Assembly (NCBI GenBank): GCA_965243695.1
Contig: CBDEWC010000039.1
Span: forward strand, 62,001-126,000
DNA: 64,000 bases
Reading direction: 5' to 3'
DNA from: JAKVCB01 sp965243695
GTDB taxonomy: Bacteria > Planctomycetota > Planctomycetia > Pirellulales > Lacipirellulaceae
The position numbers were made by a program, and so were the translations under genes. Of this stretch, positions 52,028 to 61,100 are shown in pieces (within the stretch, counting starts at the first letter, position 1; each line of letters begins with the position of its first letter). Under the pieces are notes generated by a model. The model was given only the letters and a program-made list of their open reading frames with translations, was not told the origin of the DNA and ran no database searches.

Positions 52028-54685
52028 GTGTTTCTGACTCACCCCCGCCGGACCAGCGTTTGCCATCTACTGATGGTGGCTATTTGGGTGGCTGCCGGAT
52101 TGCCAACCGCCAGCGGCGTCACCAGGAAACAGCCCCAGGTCACGCTGCATGATGTGGTCCCGATCCTTTTGCTGCGCTGCGCTGCCTGCCACGGGCGACA
52201 GCAACAGGATGGTGGCCTCGATTTGCGCAGCAGGGAGTCGATGCTTAAAGGAGGAGAATCGGGGCCAGTGCTGATCCCCGGAGATCCCGAGAACAGCTTG
52301 ATTCTCAAGCGGCTTGTGGCAGAGGAAATGCCACCTCGCAAGCGCCTCATCGAAGCCAGCGTCAAGCCAATGACCGCCAGTGAGATCGAGTTATTGAGAG
52401 CGTGGATCCAGGCGGGTGCACCGGAGACGGCACCGGAGACGGCAGCGGGGTTGCAAAAGGCCAAGGTGAAATCGGCGATCAGCGAACAAGATCGTCAGTT
52501 CTGGGCGTTTCAGCCACCTGGCGATTTTCCCGTGCCGGATGTCCAGCATGCCCAGCGTAGTCGGAACGGCATTGATGCTTTTATTCTCCAGAAGCTCGAG
52601 GCCAACGAACTGAGTCTTTCACCGGAGGCGGATCGGAGAACCTTGATCCGACGGGCGACCTTTGACTTGACTGGTTTGCCACCCGATCCGGTAGAGGTCG
52701 ACACGTTTCTGGCGGACAGCAGGACCGATGCCTACGAACAGATGATCGAGAAACTACTTGCTTCGCGCCGCTACGGCGAACGTTGGGGAGGATACTGGCT
52801 CGATCGGGCCGGTTACGCAGACACCGAGGGCGAGCGGGAGCAGGACCTTCTCCGACCTCAAGCGTATCGGTATCGCGACTATATCATTCGGGCATTCAAT
52901 GCCGACAAGCCGTATGACCGTTTCCTTCTCGAGCAGCTTGCAGGCGACGAACTTGCCGACTACGAAAATGCCGAAGAGATTACTCCGGAGATCTATGACA
53001 ATCTGGTGGCGACCGGATTTTTAAGAATGGTCCCGGACCCTACCTGGTACAACGTCACCGGGTTTGTCCCCAATCGGCTGGATGTCGTTGCCGACGCCGT
53101 TGATGTGCTCGGATCGGCCGTGATGGGCTTGACCATCAAATGCGCCCGCTGTCACGCTCACAAGTTCGATCCAATTCCCCAGCAAGATTACTACTCGCTG
53201 CTTGCGATCTTCAAGGGCGCCTATGACGAGCACGATTGGATGAAACCGAATTTACAGAATCCTATCAATAACGGATCTCCGGGGAGACATTTGTATCGAT
53301 ACCTGCGGTACGTTCCTGCCGAGGAATTCCGAGAGTGGGAAGCCCGTGAAAGCAAACGGAAAGCAGAGATTGCTACTTTAAAGGAGTCTCTGGAGGAACG
53401 GGCCGCGTCGCTCAAGCAGCAGTATTTTGAAGAGCGTCTTGCCGGGCTTCCGGAAATCCTGCGGAGTGATGTCCGCCAGGCGGTCGAAACCGCGGCGGAC
53501 GACCGGGATGAGATTCAGAACTATTTGAGTGAGAAGTTTGCCGCGACCCTTCTTCTCACGGATGAGCAACTCAAGGAATCGGACGAGGCCTTTAAGAAAA
53601 CGGCCGAAGAGACCAGAGGGAAAATTGAATCCCTGAAAAAAAACAAATCTCCGGAACCGATGATTCGCGCCCTTTGGGATCGTGGTGAACCTTCGCCCAC
53701 CTATCTCCTGGGCCGCGGCGACTATCTCATGCCAGGTCAGCTTGTCGAACCGGCAGCCCTCTCGGTGCTCTCAACCGACAAGCTCGACATCAAGCCACCT
53801 TGGCCGGGAGCAAAAAAAACGGGACGTCGTCTGGCACTGGCGAAGTGGCTCATTCGACCAGACCACCCACTTACGGCGCGCGTTATGGTCAACACCATCT
53901 GGAAGCATCACTTCCGACACGGCATCGTAAAATCGGTGGACAATTTTGGCCACATCGGAATCCCTCCGACCCATCGGGAATTATTGGACTGGCTGGCACG
54001 CGAATTCATCCGGTGTGATTGGAGTATCAAGGACATGCATCGGTTGATCATGACCTCCAGCACTTATCGGCAAATGTCCAGGGTAACGCGCGCGCATGAG
54101 CAGCTCGACCTGGAGAACGATCTCCTGTCTCGATTCCCGATGAAACGGATGGAAGCCGAAGTGCTGTGGGATACCCTGTTGCTCATCTCGGGGTCTCTGG
54201 ACGAGACTCCTTTTGGTGCTGCCAACGGAGTGAAGGTTCGACCCGACGGTCTGGTGACCGCTGTCGGTACCGAGAAGGGGTGGCGGCGCAGTATCTATGT
54301 TGAACACAACCGCAAACAAAACCTGACGATTCTTGAGTGCTTCGACCTGCCACGCCCAGTTCCGAATTGCCTGGAGCGAAAACTCTCGACGGTCGCTCCC
54401 CAGGCACTACATCTGTTGAACAACGAAACCATTTACCAGCTGATGCTTGCGTTTGCCGACCGCGTGAGCCGGGATGCCGGTGCGGATCGTACCAGGCAGA
54501 TCGACAGAATCTACCAACTTGCCCTGGGACGGTTACCGACACCAGAAGAAAACCAGCTTGCGACCGAGACCCTTAACCGACTGCAGGCAGAGTGGGGAAA
54601 AACAGAAGCGGACCCGGATCGTGAGGCCCTGGCGAACTTGTGCCATGTGCTGGTCAACTCGGCCGAATTTATCTACATCGATTGA
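52028..54685 (+). CDS. Planctomycete cytochrome c + DUF1549 + DUF1553 protein
   Basis: 885-residue exported protein typical of planctomycetes. Signal peptide after GTG 52028 (VCHLLMVAIWVAAGLPTASG), then a PSCyt1 haem c domain with CAACH in LLLRCAACHGRQQ and the methionine-containing EEMPPR. Next is the DUF1549 (PSCyt2) domain around QFWAFQPP...IDAFILQKLEANEL and TIKCARCHAHKFDPIPQQDYY (a second C-x-x-C-H), followed by DUF1553 (PSD1) with TARVMVNTIWKHHFRHGIVK. Such proteins are thought to take part in extracytoplasmic polysaccharide or sulfated-sugar catabolism, always paired with a DUF1501 protein as here. An in-frame 12-bp duplication lies at 52418-52441 (APET twice). Confidence 0.93.
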   Translation: MFLTHPRRTSVCHLLMVAIWVAAGLPTASGVTRKQPQVTLHDVVPILLLRCAACHGRQQQDGGLDLRSRESMLKGGESGPVLIPGDPENSLILKRLVAEEMPPRKRLIEASVKPMTASEIELLRAWIQAGAPETAPETAAGLQKAKVKSAISEQDRQFWAFQPPGDFPVPDVQHAQRSRNGIDAFILQKLEANELSLSPEADRRTLIRRATFDLTGLPPDPVEVDTFLADSRTDAYEQMIEKLLASRRYGERWGGYWLDRAGYADTEGEREQDLLRPQAYRYRDYIIRAFNADKPYDRFLLEQLAGDELADYENAEEITPEIYDNLVATGFLRMVPDPTWYNVTGFVPNRLDVVADAVDVLGSAVMGLTIKCARCHAHKFDPIPQQDYYSLLAIFKGAYDEHDWMKPNLQNPINNGSPGRHLYRYLRYVPAEEFREWEARESKRKAEIATLKESLEERAASLKQQYFEERLAGLPEILRSDVRQAVETAADDRDEIQNYLSEKFAATLLLTDEQLKESDEAFKKTAEETRGKIESLKKNKSPEPMIRALWDRGEPSPTYLLGRGDYLMPGQLVEPAALSVLSTDKLDIKPPWPGAKKTGRRLALAKWLIRPDHPLTARVMVNTIWKHHFRHGIVKSVDNFGHIGIPPTHRELLDWLAREFIRCDWSIKDMHRLIMTSSTYRQMSRVTRAHEQLDLENDLLSRFPMKRMEAEVLWDTLLLISGSLDETPFGAANGVKVRPDGLVTAVGTEKGWRRSIYVEHNRKQNLTILECFDLPRPVPNCLERKLSTVAPQALHLLNNETIYQLMLAFADRVSRDAGADRTRQIDRIYQLALGRLPTPEENQLATETLNRLQAEWGKTEADPDREALANLCHVLVNSAEFIYID

Positions 54686-54776
54686 GGATTATAGAGAGTC
54701 GTGGCCAACAGGATGGGCATGGCCCAGCAGGTGAAGAACCAAGATTCACGTAATTTTTTAGAATGCGATCACAACG

Positions 54777-56228
54777 ATGTCTGACCAACGACCTGAAACA
54801 ATAAACCGGCGAAACTTTTTCAATCGCGTTGGAGATGGTGTCTATGGTGCTGCGCTGGCACACCTGCTCGGCGGGGAATTATGCGCTAACGAGCAGCAAG
54901 ACTACCGGCGTATCTACGACCTCCGGCCACGCCAGCCAACTGAGCAGCCGAAAGCAAAGGCGGTGATCCACCTCTTCATGAATGGGGGTCCCAGTCAAAT
55001 GGACTTGTTCGATCCCAAGGTGGAGCTTACCCGGCGGCATGGCGAACCTTATTTCGACAAGATCGCGGGCGAAATTGAGTTTATCCCTTCCGCCGGGGCC
55101 TTGATGAAGAGCCCTTACAAGTTCCAGCAGCATGGGCAGTGTGGTATGTGGGTATCGGAAGTCATGCCCCACCTGGCCAAGCAAGTCGATGACATTGCCC
55201 TGGTCCGCTCGATGCACACCACGACCTTTTCCCACGAGCAGGCACTCTACAAGATACAATCTGGCCGCGCGTTATCGGCCTACCCGACGCTCGGATCCTG
55301 GGTGACGTACGGCCTGGGATCGGAAAACCAGAATTTGCCTGCTTATGTGGTTCTGGAGGATCCGGCCGGATTGCCTGTCAACGGAGTCGAAAACTGGCAG
55401 GCCGGCTTCCTGCCACCCGTCTACCAGGGAACCCGTTTTCGGTCGACCGGTTCACCGGTCCTTGATCTCGAACCTGAGGTAGAAAGGCCACCGGGAGTGG
55501 TTGAGCTGAAGCGGGATCTACTGGCCAGGCTCGACAAAAATCACCGTGATCAGAGGCCTGGTCAGCCGGTTTTGGATGCGCGAATTTCCAATTACGAACT
55601 GGCTGCCCGCATGCAACTGGCAGCATCGCACACGCTGGATCTCTCGCAGGAGAGCGCCGAAACGCTGGAAATGTATGGCATTAATGACAAAAGAACCGAG
55701 TCGTATGGGCGCCGTTGCCTGATTGCTCGCCGGCTGATCGAGAGTGGTGTTCGGTTCGTGCAGCTCTACATCAGCAGCCAAATCTGGGACAGTCATGGTA
55801 GCCTCTCAAGTAGCCTCAGATCGGCATGCGAATTTACCGATAAGCCAGTCGCCGGTCTCTTGCAAGACCTCAAGCAACGTGGTCTCTTCGATAGCACCCT
55901 GGTAGTGTGGGGTGGAGAGTTTGGCCGACTGCCGATTGCGCAACTCCCGGAAGGAACTCCTGGGGAGCTGGCCGGCCGAGACCATAACAAGAATGCCATG
56001 GTCAGCTGGTTTGCCGGTGCCGGAATCAAAGGCGGTACGCAGTACGGGGCGACTGACGAGCTTGGTTTTGCTGCGGTCGAAAACAGGGTGAGCGTGCAGG
56101 ACTGGCACGCCACGATCCTGCATCTTTTAGGCATGGACCATCAGCGGCTCATCTTTGACCGAGTTGGCCTGGAGGAAAAGCTGACCCACGTGTTCGACGC
56201 CCAGGTCATCAACGGAATCCTGGCCTGA
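54777..56228 (+). CDS. DUF1501 (sulfatase-like) protein with Tat-type signal
   Basis: 483-residue DUF1501 protein, the usual partner of DUF1549/DUF1553 proteins; it starts 91 bp after that gene. The N terminus NRRNFFNRVGDGVYGAALAH carries an R-R-x-F-F-like Tat motif. Alkaline-phosphatase/sulfatase-fold elements are HLFMNGGPSQMDLFDPK and, near the end, VVWGGEFGRLPIAQLP, GRDHNKNAMVSWFAGAGIKG and VQDWHATILHLLGMDH, with the expected metal-binding Asp/His. A hydrolase acting outside the cytoplasm on an ester is likely; substrate unknown. Confidence 0.92.
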   Translation: MSDQRPETINRRNFFNRVGDGVYGAALAHLLGGELCANEQQDYRRIYDLRPRQPTEQPKAKAVIHLFMNGGPSQMDLFDPKVELTRRHGEPYFDKIAGEIEFIPSAGALMKSPYKFQQHGQCGMWVSEVMPHLAKQVDDIALVRSMHTTTFSHEQALYKIQSGRALSAYPTLGSWVTYGLGSENQNLPAYVVLEDPAGLPVNGVENWQAGFLPPVYQGTRFRSTGSPVLDLEPEVERPPGVVELKRDLLARLDKNHRDQRPGQPVLDARISNYELAARMQLAASHTLDLSQESAETLEMYGINDKRTESYGRRCLIARRLIESGVRFVQLYISSQIWDSHGSLSSSLRSACEFTDKPVAGLLQDLKQRGLFDSTLVVWGGEFGRLPIAQLPEGTPGELAGRDHNKNAMVSWFAGAGIKGGTQYGATDELGFAAVENRVSVQDWHATILHLLGMDHQRLIFDRVGLEEKLTHVFDAQVINGILA

Positions 56229-56384
56229 CCGGCGATACGGTAGAAATCCCAGGCTGGATGCTTGCGCGAGACGGCCTCGCGTTGCGACTGGAAGCGCGAA
56301 CGTCGTCTGAACTGCTGCTGCTTTCCGTTGCTGCCGGTGCTGCGGTAGGCGAATGTGATTCACCCGAAAATGGTGCGACAACTG

Positions 56385-56591
56385 GTTCCGCGCCACGAAG
56401 GGGTACGCGATAACCGGTACAAACTCATTCACTACTATGACGTAGATGATTGGGAACTGTTCGACCTGCAAGCCGATCCACAGGAGCTAACCAGTGTCTA
56501 CGAAGCACCGCGGAATGCCGTGGTGGTGAAGCGGATGCAAGGCAAGCTGGAGGCCTTGAAACAGCAATATCAAGTACCGCAACCGGATTGA
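56385..56591 (+). pseudogene. Sulfatase C-terminal remnant
   Basis: About 65 codons ending at 56591 encode VRDNRYKLIHYYDVDDWELF followed by DLQADPQELTSVYEAP, a typical end of arylsulfatase-type enzymes. The catalytic N-terminal half with the C/S-x-P-x-R formylglycine motif is absent. The sequence before 56385 is not family-like although a short in-frame ATG at 56355 exists. DUF1553-DUF1501-sulfatase is a common trio, so this is probably a deleted third member. Alternatively an assembly join lies here. Confidence 0.7.
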
Positions 56592-56609
56592 TGCAAAGGC
56601 GTTGTTCGA

Positions 56610-56683
56610 CGAGCTTGTTTCTCGGATTTGTAGACAACCTGTCGAGGAGTGCTTATCTTGACCAGCCGAGACAGACTGAAAGG
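56610..56683 (+). repeat. 74-bp element, copy A
   Basis: Shares by eye about 63 of 74 bases with 62668-62741, including an unbroken 23-base core. Contains TTGTAGACAA (56628-56637), a GntR-operator-like half-palindrome, and the inverted GACA/TGTC just after. It ends 91 bp before the Gfo/Idh start. Confidence 0.85.
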
Positions 56684-56774
56684 GCCGGTGACATGATTTC
56701 GAACCGAGCGGCCCTTGGACACCCGCCGTCAAACCGGTAAATGCCGGCCGTGACAACAGGAGAGAACAGCGACG

Positions 56775-57890
56775 ATGAGCGACAAACGAGTCAATGTGGC
56801 GATGATTGGCCTGGGTTTCGGCGCGGAATTCATCCCGATTTATCAGCGACATCCTCTGGCAAATGTGCATGCGATCTGTCGCCGGAACGAGTCCGCTTTG
56901 AATGAGGTCGGAGATACGTTCGGAATCGATCAACGGTATGTGAAGTTTGAAGACGTGCTGGCGGACCCGCAAGTCGACTTTGTGCACATCAACAGCCCGA
57001 TTCCGGATCATGCCTGGATGTCGCTGGAGGCCCTGAAGGCGGGCAAGCACGTGATGTGCACGGTCCCGATGGCGACCACCGTTGAAGATTGCGAAAAGAT
57101 CTGCGCGCTGGTCGCCGAGACCGGGTTGAAGTACATGATGGCCGAAACCGTTGTCTACAGCCGCGAGTTCTTGTTCATCAAGCAGATGTACGATCAGGGC
57201 GAGTTGGGCAAGATTCAGTACATGCAGGCCTCGCATCCACAGGATATGGACGGTTGGCCGGACTACTGGGAGCGAATGATTCCAATGCACTACGCGACGC
57301 ACGTGGTCAGCCCGGTACTGGGTCTGGTCGACGGCCGCGCCGAATACGTCAGTTGTCTTGGTTCGGGAACCGTGCGGCCCGACATTCAGGAAAAATCGGG
57401 CAACGCGTACGCCGTCGAATCCTGTCATCTCAAACTCAAGGATTCGGACATCGCAGCTCACATCTGGCGATTTCTGTATGACACGGCGCGGCAGTACCGC
57501 GAGTCATTCGATGTTTATGGGACGAAGAAATCGTTCGAGTGGGCATTGGTCGAGGGCCAGGAACACGTGCTGCACACGGCGAAGAAGCCCGAGCCCGAAA
57601 TTCCCGAACGGGTGTCGGTCCCTGATTTCGCGCATTTGCTACCCGCCGAAATCCAGCCGTTTACTCAGTCGATCGAAGACTCGGACCACTTGTCCTTCGT
57701 GCAGGGAGGCGGACATGGCGGCTCGCATCCACACCTGGTGAACGAGTTCATCACGGCTTTGGTCGAGGATCGTGATGCGTGGCCGAACGCGACGACCAGC
57801 GCCAATTGGACATGTGTTGGCATCTGCGCGCATCAATCGACTCAACAGGGAGGCGCGATCGTGAAACTTCCGGAATTCACACTGGATTGA
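56775..57890 (+). CDS. Gfo/Idh/MocA family oxidoreductase (EKP motif altered)
   Basis: 371-residue dehydrogenase-like protein. Cofactor motif VAMIGLGFGAEFIPIYQRHP and then AICRRNE. The usual catalytic E-K-P is replaced: HVMCTVPMATT, so the Lys that normally stabilises the substrate oxygen is missing. The second domain has GGHGGSHPHLVNEFITAL, with several His and Asp/Glu. This could be an NAD-binding protein with altered chemistry or a regulatory relative. Good ribosome site (aggagag) before ATG 56775. Codon and base usage is more GC-rich than the preceding genes. Confidence 0.88.
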   Translation: MSDKRVNVAMIGLGFGAEFIPIYQRHPLANVHAICRRNESALNEVGDTFGIDQRYVKFEDVLADPQVDFVHINSPIPDHAWMSLEALKAGKHVMCTVPMATTVEDCEKICALVAETGLKYMMAETVVYSREFLFIKQMYDQGELGKIQYMQASHPQDMDGWPDYWERMIPMHYATHVVSPVLGLVDGRAEYVSCLGSGTVRPDIQEKSGNAYAVESCHLKLKDSDIAAHIWRFLYDTARQYRESFDVYGTKKSFEWALVEGQEHVLHTAKKPEPEIPERVSVPDFAHLLPAEIQPFTQSIEDSDHLSFVQGGGHGGSHPHLVNEFITALVEDRDAWPNATTSANWTCVGICAHQSTQQGGAIVKLPEFTLD

Positions 57891-58116
57891 CGGCTGGGAT
57901 GATTGGGGGGACCGGCTTCGAGGTCGCGCGGGCCGCGCGGGCCGGTCGAGCCGATGGGGTTCGGCAAGCGCCGGCGGTGCTACAGTCATTGATCAGGGGC
58001 CTGGCCAGCGCGGAAGTGGAAGTGGAAGCAGAGACATGTGACACAGGCGTGTCGTGCAGACGACGACATACGGATCAGGATCACAGGGATGGGCCGTCGA
58101 AGAAGGACTTAATCAC

Positions 58117-61100
58117 GTGAAACAGTACACTTTGCCATACTGCGACCCGCCGGGCTGCATGACCTGTCTGCCCCGTCCCTGGTTGTGGATCGTTTGCTGG
58201 CTGCTGTCCTGCTGTTGGGCGGCCTGTCCTGCGGCGGACCTGCGTGGGTTGTTTCTGGGAGACAACGGACCTCACCAGCCACGGCTACGGTTTGCCCAGT
58301 TGCAACCGGTGTTGGCTGCGCGGGGCATCGAGTTGGTCTATACCGACGAGATGCGGGATTTGAATCCACAGACGCTGGCGAAATATGACGTGCTGGTGTT
58401 GTATGCCAACATCGATCGCATTTCTGAGGGTCAGTCACAGGCCCTGCTGGCCTACGTCGCCGACGGCCACGGCTTCGTGCCGCTGCATTGCGCCACATAC
58501 TGCTTTCGCAATTCCCCGGAAGTTGTCGCCTTGATGGGTGGTCAGTTCAAGCGGCACGGTACGGGCGTGTTTCGCACCGAAATCGATCGGCCCGAACATC
58601 CGATCATGCGCGGATTCGGTGGCTTCGAGAGTTGGGACGAGACCTACGTGCATCATTTGCACAACGAGCGGAATCGCACGGTGCTGGCTTTTCGCGTCGA
58701 CAACCAAGGGCGTGAGCCTTGGACCTGGATCCGCACACACGGCAAGGGCCGCGTGTTCTACACGGCCTGGGGACACGACCAGCGCACGTGGAGCCAACCG
58801 GGGTTCCAGAACCTGGTGGAACGCGGCATCCGCTGGTCGGCGGGCGGGGATCCGGCTGAGGCGGGAGACTATCTGGCGGACCGTCCATTCCCCGTACCGC
58901 GCATGACCGCTCGGCGTACGGACCTGAAACCGTTCGCGTTTGTGGATGTGGGCAAAAAGATTCCGAACTACACGCAATCGAACAAATGGGGCACACAGGG
59001 CGAGCCGCTCAGTCGGATGCAGAAGCCGCTGGCCCCAGCCGAATCGCTGAAGCACCTGGTCGTACCGCAGGGCTTTCATGCCGAGTTGTTTGTGGCCGAG
59101 CCGCAGTTGGGAGGCAAGCCGCTGGCGATGACGTGGGATGAGCGGGGGCGGCTGTGGGTGGCCGAGACCTATGATTATCCGAACGCATTGCAGCCACCGG
59201 GAAAGGGCCGCGATCGCATTCGCATCTGTGAGGACACCGACGGGGACTGGGTCGCCGATCGTTTCACGGTTTTCGCTGAGGGGTTGAGTATCCCCAGCAG
59301 CATGGCTTTTCACCGCGGCGGCCTGATCGTGCAGAACGGCACCGAAACGTTGTATCTACGGGACAGCGACGGCGACGATCGGGCCGATGTGCGTCGTGTG
59401 CTGATCTCGAACTGGTCCATGGGAGACACGCACGGGGGAGTCAGTAATTTTCAGTACGGTCTGGATAACTGGATTTGGGCGATGCAGGGCTACAACAACT
59501 CGCAGCCCATGCTCAACGGCCGCCATCAGCAGGCGTTTCGCATGGGGTTCTTCCGCTTTCGTCCCGACGGTTCTGAGTTGGAGTTCATGCGTTCGACGAA
59601 CAACAACACCTGGGGATTAGGCATCAGCGAAGAGGGCATCATTTTCGGTTCGACGGCCAACCGGAACCCGAGCGTTTATCTGCCGATCGCCAACCGTTAC
59701 TACGAGCGCGTCCGCGGCTGGAAGCCATCATTGACACTGGGCACGATCGCCGACACGTTCCTGTTTAAACCGATCACCGACAACGTACGCCAGGTGGACC
59801 AGTTCGGCGGCTACACGGCGGGCGCCGGTCACGCTTTGTACACGGCGCGGCGTTATCCGCAGGCCTATTGGAACCGGACGGCGTTCGTGAATGGGCCGAC
59901 CGGCCATCTGGTGGGCACTTTCGTGCTCCGCCCCCGCGGTTCGGATTTTCGTTCGACGAGCCCCTTCAATCTTGTGGCCAGCGATGACGAGTGGTCGGCA
60001 CCGATCATGTCGGAAGTCGGCCCCGACGGAAACGTCTGGGTCCTGGACTGGTACAACTACATCGTGCAGCACAACCCGACTCCACACGGCTTTGAGCGTG
60101 GCAAGGGCAACGCATACGCGACCGATCTTCGGGACAAGAAGCACGGACGGATTTACCGGATCGTTTACGACTCGGATCAGCCGCCTCAGTCCTATTCGCT
60201 GCGCGGCGCGACTCCCCAGAAACTTGTTACCACACTGGGCCATCCCACACGGCTGTGGCGGCGGCAAGCTCAGCGACTGCTGGTGGAACGCGGTCAGCGG
60301 GACGTTGTGCCGGCCCTGATCCAGGCGACCGCCGACACGCATGTCGATCAGGTCAATCTGAACGTGGGTGCGATTCACGCACTGTGGACACTGCACGGAC
60401 TGGGTGTGCTGGACGGCGGTCACCCGACCGCTCAAGCGGCGGCTGTCGCGGCGCTGGGTCATCCGTCAGCCGGAGTGCGTCGCAACGCGGTCCAGGTCCT
60501 GCCGTCGACGAACGACTCGTCTCGAGCTATTCTCGATGCGGGCTTGCTCAGCGATGCGGATGCCCAGGTTCGGCTCGCCGCGTTTCTGGCTTTGTCAGAA
60601 CTTCCGGCGATTCCTGAGTGCGGTCCGGCCATTGCCGCGGCCGTGGCGTTGCCGAAAAACCGTGACGACCGTTGGATTCCGGAGGCGGCCACCAGCGCGG
60701 CGGCCGCCAACAGCCAGGCGTTTCTCGTGGCGCTGGCCGTGGCTCCGACCGTCGCTCCCCAAGTCCTGGAAGTGGCGGGCGTCGTGGCTGAACATTACGC
60801 GCGGGGGGGGCCGGTCGAGACGGTCGGTGCGTTGCTGTCTCAGCTGGATGAGGCCCATGTGTCGTTGGTCAACGTGATCGTGGGCCGGCTGGCCCGCGGC
60901 TGGCCGGCCGATCGTCGACCGGTGTTAAACGCCGAAACGGAAAAAGACCTGGAACGGCTGCTGTCGCGGACCACGGAAGGCAACCGGGGACAGCTGATCA
61001 AGCTGGCCAGCCGGTGGGGCAGCGTGAAGCTGATGAAGTACGCCGGAAAAGTTGTTGACGAACTGCTGCTCAAAGTCGATGACGTAAAACTGCAGGAGGA

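Noticed and set aside
56487..57461. Minus-strand open frame of 324 codons
   Set aside because: Antisense to the Gfo/Idh gene; no family pattern.
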